From Neocallimastix lanati (nom. inval.) (Eukaryota > Neocallimastigomycota > Neocallimastigomycetes > Neocallimastigales > Neocallimastigaceae), in NCBI GenBank assembly GCA_016946835.1, contig JACVTC010000094.1, positions 296,001 through 360,000 on the forward strand: a DNA stretch of 64,000 nt. The letters are read 5' to 3'. Under the pieces are notes generated by a model, which was given only the letters and a program-made list of their open reading frames with translations, ran no database searches and was not told the DNA's origin. Numbering within the stretch: position 1 is the stretch's first letter; every line of letters begins with the position of its first letter. The position numbers and the translations under genes were made by a program. Shown piece after piece: positions 56,801 to 64,000 of this stretch.

Positions 56801-59800
56801 TTTTCATAGGAACAATTTTCAAAATTAATAAATCCTAATCCATAGTTTCTTACCTCAGAATATAATACACCTCCAAAATTTTCGGCTTTATTATTTATAA
56901 ACTTTATATTATTGAATGAAAATGAAGGAGAACCAATATAAGGATTATTCTCTATATACATAAAAGTTCCTCGATAAGAAGTATTATTAATAAAAGTTAT
57001 TGAATTCAAATAATATGTTAAAACATTATACATATTTTTTTGAAAATAAATAAACCCATTTTCAAAATAGGAATTCGCTATTGAACCTTTATTCAAATTT
57101 ACAATTCCATCATTTACAATAATTCCTTTTCCTTATTCATTACATATATTTAAATATCAATTATCAATCAATAATTAATTAGTATCAATAAAAATACAAT
57201 AAAATATATAATACTATATATCAAATCTGTAATATAATCTACTCTTATTATAACATACTTCCATAAACTTTATCAAAATTAAAATTACTCATTCTAACTG
57301 CAGCCTCTGATTTTAAATAAAATATAGAAGATTCAAAATTTTCCGATATTTGTTCTTTAAATGAATTGCAACTATTATCAACATAGCATGAATGTATATT
57401 ATAAAACTATATTTTTTAAATATTGTTTTCATTTAAAATATGAATATTCATTCAGTATATTCATAAAAAATATTATATTTCTATTTAAACATATTTCTTT
57501 ATTACATTGGCGTAGTCACTCTCAACAACTGCTTTATTTATATGAAATAAAACTTATATTTTATATTTAATATTTATAAATAAAAAAAATAAATAAATTT
57601 TATATTTGGTTAATGTGATTTAAATATTTAATAAAAATAAATATGAAAAATAATTAATTATATATACCTCCATCTTGATAAATGTTAGAAACTATGGTTT
57701 GGCCAATAAATAAGTAAGCTATATTAATTAATTATTTATCATAAAAAATTTCATATATTATAAAATTATAAATTTAATTAATTATATTAATAACACATAA
57801 ATTTTTAATTATCAATTAGAATTATAATATTTATTCCTACGTAAAGTAGCATCTAGTTTTTCAAAATCAATTTTAAATAGTGGTTCTGGATATTTCGAAG
57901 TAAAATCTGTTATATTTGTATTATGAAATTGTAATATTCCATTATCTTCTTGATAAGTTAAACTATTAAAAATTTATAATTATATCACAAAAAAAATATT
58001 TTTTAAAAATTATTATTATTTTAAAAATAAAATTAACAAATAAACAAAAAAAAAAAAAAAAAAAAAAGAAAAAGAACTAAATTAAAATTAATCAAACCTT
58101 GATTTCATTCCATGAATATTACTAAAACTACAACTTTAATATATATAGTAATATTATATAGATAAGATTTATATAAATTTTTATTAAAATATAATTAAAA
58201 TTATTATAATAATTATTATCATAATAACAATAATTAATTATTAATATTCTTTTTTATTAATTATTTTTTTTTTATTTATAATAATTACTAGTTAAATAAT
58301 ATATCCCCCCTAGTGACATATGCTATTGTGGCTGAATATAAATCATTATTTTGATATATATTTTTAAAGGTACTGTGTGCAATTTGAATATTTGGACCAT
58401 TACTAATAGGATTTTTAATATAAAATAATGCTCCATTACTTTTTGAATAGATATTTTCAATATTTAAATTTCTTAATTTAAAAAAAAAAAATTATAAATA
58501 TATATTATAGTTGTAAAAAAAATAAATTAATAAGTATTAAATATGTTCATATAAAATAATATAAAATACTTTTATATTATTATAAAATTTTGAAATAATG
58601 ATTTACAAAACAAAACTAATATATATATTACCATATATATCTATAAATTTTTATTTAAAAGAAATTACCTTAAATAAATTTTTGTTTCTCCTCCAAAACA
58701 CATTAATGATCCCGTTCCAATATTTTTTCCGTAATATACATCAATACTAATTCTGTTGTTTCCATATGAGCTTTTGCAGTTTAATTTATATATTTGATAG
58801 ATTAAAAGAATATAGTATATGTTATATATATTGTTAAATTCAAAATATTAAAATTTTTAGTTTTATTGAATAAAAAAAAAAAAATAAAAAAAAATTATTA
58901 TTTAAATACTGCTATTTTATAAATATTTATTATATATACATTAAAGAAAAATGTCATATATATTTATTCTTACCTAAAAAGTGTCCCATCTGTATTTATT
59001 TTACTTGTTTTATCATATACTCCATATTGAGTGACATTATATATAATATTAATTGTATCATCTTTATCCCTTGAATAAAAAGAAAATGAATTACCCTATT
59101 TTATCATTATTATTATTATTATTATTATAAATTGACATTAAAATTCATAATTTAATATTTAATCATAAATTACTAACTAACAGTTATTAATATAAACAAT
59201 AGTATAATTAATAATAATTATAATAATAATAATAATTAAAATACCGAAATAGAACTTGTTGAGTTTTTGAAAACTAAAGAACTTGCATTTGTATCATAAT
59301 GATATTTGAATAAAATTGAACCACCATAATATTCAGAAAAATTATTTAAAAACTCTATATTTGCAATTGAATTATATGTATACTCTAAAGAAATAGCTCC
59401 ACCACTTTTTTATTTTAAAATATATATATTTTATTCCGAATGTTAATTTTATGTGAGTTAATATGATATTTTATATTAATAGTTTATATGTATATGAATA
59501 TGATATATATATATAAAACAATATTATTCAAAAGAATTATATTAATGTTAATAAATTTATTATATAAAAAATAAAAAAAAATAAATTAAATTAAATTAAA
59601 ATAAATAGTAGAATATTAAATAAAAGTACTGATTGAATAAAATAAAATAAATAGTAGAATATTAAATAAAAGTACTGATTGAATAAAATAAAATAAATAG
59701 TAGAATATTAAATAAAAGTACTGATTGAATAAAATAAAATAAAATAAATAGTAGAATATTAAATAAAAGTACTGATTGAAAAAAATAAAATAAAATAAAT

Positions 59801-60645
59801 AGTAGAATATTAAATAATAGTATTGATTGAATAAAATAAAATAAAATAAATAGTAGAATATAAAATAAAAGTACAGGTTGAGTAAAATAAAATAAAATAA
59901 AATAAGAAAAGAATAGAAAATCTTTTTTCTTTTACCCTTTCATTTTTTCTATTCCATGACAATAATAAAATTGTGAATTATAGATATGTACCGTTGAATT
60001 TGTACATAAAATTCCATTATTATGGTAATTTCCATCGAAATGACTTCTATCAATAGATATAGTATTTTTAATTTCACCTTTATTTATGTATTTTAATAGA
60101 TAAAGTCCATATTGATCATTTCCATAAAATTCACTTTGACTTATTGTTACGTTGGTGTCATTAATCTCTATTCCATTATGAGGGGTAGATAAATTAAATA
60201 TCGAATTACTAAGACTCACAGATGATAGTGTATCATTGTTATTATTATCTGTTATGGTATAATTTGATATAAAATATCCATTTAAAACAATGTCCCTTAT
60301 TGATACTGTTTTACATTTAAAATTAATATTTCCTGTTATTATGAGTTTTTCTATATAAATATTATCACATTCATAAATTAAGTTTATATGGTCATTATTT
60401 AAAAAATAGAGATGAGAATATTCCGTTGAATCTCCATATAAATGTATACTTGTAGATTTCTTATTTATTACTAATGTATCATTTGTTGCTATTTTAACTT
60501 CACTTTTAATATAGAGATTATTATCTTTATTAATAGAATCTATTAGTTGTTTCTCGGTTCCTATATTGGCTCCATATATAAATATTAAACAATTTTTTAA
60601 TAAAAAGAATAAACATAATAATAATCTATATTTTATTGAATCCAT
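53835..60645 (-). CDS. predicted class C GPCR-like receptor: signal peptide, beta-helix ectodomain, EGF-like, 7TM (21 exons)
   Basis: Exons, 5' to 3': 60645-59936, 59404-59245, 59095-58974, 58770-58669, 58471-58289, 57962-57841, 57718-57668, 57531-57506, 57406-57259, 57131-56784, 56672-56481, 56376-56350, 56246-56085, 55949-55899, 55738-55630, 55509-55274, 55129-55005, 54846-54791, 54576-54382, 54275-54206, 54113-53835. All introns are GT-AG and phases agree throughout, giving about 1157 residues. Residues 1-25: signal peptide. To ~780: repeated short beta-strand rungs with N/G turns, a right-handed beta-helix (pectin-lyase-like) fold. About 765-784: IFGHYKGYCRNSSCLFKDIRC. About 840-870: EGF-like CIPDCVNNGRCVNDNVCDC. 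Seven hydrophobic segments follow, including FDFLIIILIGLIFNFVYVIM (TM2), GFSLIFGSIMTKIFRIYY (TM3) and SLIVLGIYYSYKIRVVNQKF (TM5 and loop), motifs of family C receptors. Probable surface sensor; the ligand is unknown. Intron 1 contains the minisatellite. The exon 10 acceptor could be 6 nt later. Confidence 0.8.
59585..59920 (-). repeat. minisatellite within intron 1 of the receptor gene
   Basis: About six units of AATAGTAGAATATTAAATAA, AAGTACTGATTGAAT and (AAAAT)n, period about 55-60 bp. Same family and orientation as the array in the LysM/PLA2 intron. Confidence 0.9.
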
Positions 60646-61155
60646 TTATTTATATATATGAATGATAGTGAATGATTATTATATATAATATCAAAAAATT
60701 TTTTCAAGTTTATTAACTATTTAAAACACAAATTTTAATATAGCATATAATTTTATTAATAATTGATATAAATATATATATATATTTAATTTTTTTAAAA
60801 ATAATAAAAATAAAATAATGATAATAATGATAATAAAAAAAAATTATTTCAAAATCATACTGAAATTTATTAAATGTTTTTATTATGTATAAAAAAAGTG
60901 ATTTATTATATTTGTTAATAATAAATTTCAAATAATAATTATATTTTTTTAATATTGTATGTCTTATTATACATATAAATTTTTATTTTTTATAATTTTG
61001 TATATTTACATTATTATTTATTTATTTCTATATCTATACTAAATAACTAATTTTATAATAAAAAAATAAGAGTTCAATTAAAAAAAATTTTATTAAAGAT
61101 TTTATTTTTTTTTTTTTTAAAGTTATTCGATCAATATATTTTTAATATCAAAACT
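60646..61155. other. AT-rich upstream region of the receptor gene
   Basis: No gene. The promoter of the minus-strand receptor gene should lie here. An (AT)n run is at 60770-60785; no specific regulatory motif can be supported. Confidence 0.4.
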
Positions 61156-61157
61156 AA

Positions 61158-61232
<75 letters not shown>

Positions 61233-61267
61233 TTTTTATTATTATTATTATTATTATATATTATTAG

Positions 61268-61298
<31 letters not shown>

Positions 61299-61335
61299 TA
61301 TTAGTATTATTATTATTATTATTATATATTATTAG

Positions 61336-61362
<27 letters not shown>
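61156..61362. repeat. (TTA)n microsatellite with interspersed TATATTATTAG
   Basis: About 70 bp of pure ATT repeat, an interruption, then three further blocks of (ATT)n each introduced by ATATATTATTAGT, a higher-order tandem structure. Confidence 0.9.
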
Positions 61363-61366
<4 letters not shown>

Positions 61367-62035
61367 TTAGAATTAAAAATTTTATTGTAGTTTTTTATTC
61401 TTTTAACTTTCTACTATACAATAAATTTTTAAGCTTTTTTTTTTTTAAATTTCCACTTTAAAAGTAAAAAATTTTATTTAATAACTTAAATCATTAAAAC
61501 AAAATATTAATAAAATAATGTTAAAAATAAAGTTCATCATAGTTAATTATATTATATTTAAAATATTTATGTCATATTAACATTTTTTACTGATAATATT
61601 TATGGCTTATATGTAATGTGTTATTGAACTAGTATATAATATATAAACTAAATTGATGAATGTAATATACTTAACAATTAATTAAATTCTTATATAATAG
61701 ATAAAAGAATAACTCTTAAAAGTTATAAACATTATAACTTAATTATAATTTATTATTTAAATTAAAAATTTCAATTTTTTTGGAGAAAGTGAATTTTTAT
61801 TATAAAAATTTCACGAATTTCCAAATAAAACTCGCCAATGGACATTTTTTGTATAAATTTATACATATAACTCGGTGAATAAAATTAAAAATTTCATAAT
61901 ATTTAAATAATAATTTTATATTTTTATTTAAAATTATTAAAAAATATTTTAATAATTTTTATAGTATTAATAATTATTTTTAAAATATCAAGTGGATATA
62001 TCAAATATAGTTAAATAAATTTATATTTTAAATAA
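61363..62035. other. AT-rich spacer
   Basis: No gene. A patch near 61790-61880 holds TTTCACGAATTTCC and ACTCGCCAATGGAC. Its role is unknown. Confidence 0.35.
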
Positions 62036-62870
62036 ATGGATAAAATAGATAAAAATGCTAAGGAGATTCCACCAGAAAAATTGCGAGAAGTGGTTCCCAA
62101 AAAATCTTAGTAGGAAGCGTCGAGGCAAAGAGTAGTCCTTCACAGATAGAAGCACCACCATCAAGACGCTAGAACACGTGAAGTAAGAAAACAACCAAAA
62201 CTCCCGAAAAACCAGATGTGGGCAAACCGTTTAATCAAGTCAAAAGAAGTGTGGAAGAGGAGGAGACTAGCAGTAATGTTACTGTAGCTGAACTTCTAAA
62301 GGTTGAAAAATACCTATAACAGCAAGTAGCTGCAGGTAAAAGCAAAGAAGCAGCTATAGATCACGAAATTTATAAAATTAAAAAAATACCTGGACGAAGA
62401 CCAGGAAAAAGGAAAGAAATTCCAGCAAGATCTTGAGAATAAAGGTCGAGAACTTAATAAGAATGAAGAATTCTTGGATGCGAAACCAAAAGCAAGAAAA
62501 AAGATATTGCAAGGAATTAGAAGAAAAGATTGAGAAACAAATCGTGGTAAATTAAACCCAACAAAAAAAAAAAAGATAGAGAGACTAAGTTAAATAGCTT
62601 GGGAAACTCAAGGGAATGGTCAAGAGTCGACTAGTAAACCCATTCTACCTCATATTAATACAGAAAGGTATCGCCTAAAGATGCCGTATCAACCAACTCC
62701 TTCAACGTTCCCATGAAGCGCTATCGTAAATGTAGTAATGACCGATGCTTACCCTGCGAAGTACGAAAGAGACATCCCTATGTTCAACTGTGAAACAGGA
62801 AATGTAGAATCTTTTTAGATAGGCTGAATTGATACTTTGGTAGTGTCAAATAGAAACACAATATTTTATT
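62036..62870 (+). pseudogene. decayed GC-richer coding island, probably gag-like
   Basis: An ATG at 62036 reads MDKIDKNAKEIPPEKLREVV, then a stop; further text continues in alternating frames: VWKRRRLAVMLL, KKYLDEDQEKGKKFQQDLEN, KGRELNKNEEFLDAKPKARK (charged, coiled-coil-like), LPHINTERYRLKMPYQPTPS, and KYERDIPMFNCETGNVESF near 62760-62815. The last resembles the start of a retrotransposon capsid (short acidic/aromatic run before a helical domain). GC content is far above neighbouring spacer. No zinc knuckle or pol motif, so the family is unassigned. Confidence 0.45.
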
Positions 62871-63389
62871 AATACACTTATAATATTTTTATAATTAAAT
62901 ATTCTTTTTATAATCCAAAATTACTGAAATATAAACCAGATTATATAGTATTGGACCAACTAAGTTTTATAGAATAATTTCCTATAGCCTTTTAGTGATA
63001 ACACCGATAAAATCGATTGATAATATCTTATTTGACAAAAGGAAATAATGTTCTTTTATTCTTTGTTATGCTTAACTTATTGTTAACTGAAAAAAAATAA
63101 AGCATATTATTTCCCTCTATATCAATAATATCTGAATATTATGTTAAGGAAAACAAAGACCAACTTCTGTAGGGTTGAAAATCGTATAAACCTTATATTT
63201 ATTTTTTAATCTTTGATTTCTGTAATTATTAAATTATAATATCAATAATAAAATTATAATATTATAAAATAGCATAGTACTTTTGACTCACAACTAAAAA
63301 AAATAGTCAGTACTATTTTACCAACTAATACTAATAATAATAACTAATACTGCGAGTAAGTACAAAATAAAATTTTAAAAATACTATAT
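62871..63389. other. AT-rich spacer
   Basis: No gene. Isolated GC-richer words (ACCAACTTCTGTAGGGTTG near 63160) suggest continuing element debris. Confidence 0.35.
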
Positions 63390-63660
63390 AATTTTAATCT
63401 AACTCCTTCGGTGACGTAAGCACCTTATTCGCCAGAATTATTGAAAACCAAGTACCGTTTTCCTTTATAATAGGCTACGGTGTTCTCTTATAGAGTTTTA
63501 CTTAGTTTTGAACCAAATTAATTTGTCGAATACAACACGAAATGAAATAACTCTTCTAAATCGGTGTAAGAGCTCTATTTGTTCCTATAAACGATTTTTT
63601 TTAAAAATCGAAAAATTGCTCAGAGTTTCATGCTATTATTTTTCAAGCAAGTAATTTATT
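63390..63660 (-). other. leader-like block sharing a motif with gypsy B
   Basis: CTCCTTCGGTGACGTAAGCACCT-like text (63401-63423) and TTATTCGCCAG (63425-63435) match the order CTTCGGTG, AAG, TTATTCGCCAG at 31171-31200. Further right are GGCTACGGTGTTCTC and an inverted AACGATTTTT/AAAAATCG pair near 63589-63610. Likely the leader of another, minus-strand gypsy element whose body lies left or is lost. Confidence 0.4.
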
Positions 63661-64000
63661 AAAATCATTAATTTAAATTATATTTTTTCTTAATGTAACA
63701 ACTTTGTTAACTCATCAGGTTGTTATAGGAAAGTTAATAATAAACACACAAAATTAAATAAAATATTATTATTATGTTTTGATATTGATTTATTTTATTA
63801 TTGATTTTAGTGGTGTTAATTAATACTGACTCAAAGAATTAAAAGAATAAAATAATACATGAATTGTTTTATATTCATAGTGTATTTATAGTAATTATAT
63901 GATTGGTTAATAATTCATAATTAAAATAAAAAATAAAAATATAATTTTATAAAAATTTAGCATACTTAATATTAGAGGTATTCAAGAACAAATACCATGA
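63661..64000. other. AT-rich window end
   Basis: No gene. TGTAACAACTTTGTTAACTC and GGTTGTTA near 63692-63725 form imperfect inverted repeats that could be an LTR terminus, with no partner in the window. Confidence 0.35.

Noticed and set aside
57361-57570. Plus-strand frame opposite receptor exons 8-9
   Set aside because: The minus-strand exons have splice sites and phase continuity; this is their shadow.

Overview
The window is an extremely AT-rich eukaryotic nuclear segment. It has asparagine-rich low-complexity proteins, short GT-AG introns, long A/T homopolymers and dense LTR retrotransposons. This composition, plus a secreted LysM/phospholipase A2 protein and a beta-helix/EGF/seven-helix receptor, best fits an anaerobic gut fungus (Neocallimastigomycota, for example Neocallimastix, Piromyces or Anaeromyces). 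Dictyostelium-like amoebae share the base composition, but the abundance of Ty1/copia elements argues against them. The assignment is inference, not proof.

Layout. 1-9.35 kb: a Ty3/gypsy element (A, + strand) split by a nearly complete Ty1/copia element (A, 452-5613). 9.35-10.23 kb: one arm of a repeated DNA transposon, then a tRNA-headed SINE with a perfect 11-bp target duplication. 10.8-12.2 kb: a decayed gag-like reading frame cut by a chromovirus solo LTR with a perfect 5-bp duplication. 12.4-17.2 kb: copia element B (- strand). 18.4-22.3 kb: copia element C (+ strand). 22.8-33.2 kb: a large inverted repeat enclosing gypsy element B (- strand, 24.6-32.4 kb), whose integrase carries a second tRNA-headed insertion. 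34.3-37.0 kb: host genes on the - strand, including a LysM-phospholipase A2 gene whose intron is a minisatellite. 37.5-39.1 kb: tandem repeats, a second copy of the SINE head and a copia remnant. 39.7-42.8 kb: an internally deleted chromovirus with a chromodomain. 44.95-46.36 kb: an inverted-repeat DNA transposon. 46.4-53.3 kb: retroelement debris. 53.8-60.6 kb: a 21-exon gene (- strand) for a predicted class C GPCR-like receptor with a beta-helix ectodomain. 61-64 kb: microsatellite, a GC-richer decayed coding island and a motif shared with gypsy B.

The host genes that can be supported are all on the minus strand, in two islands. Both well-supported genes encode secretory-pathway proteins, one secreted and one a surface receptor, and both carry the same minisatellite in an intron. 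Everything else with coding capacity is retrotransposon in origin. Exon models come from splice-site and frame consistency read by eye, without transcript data.
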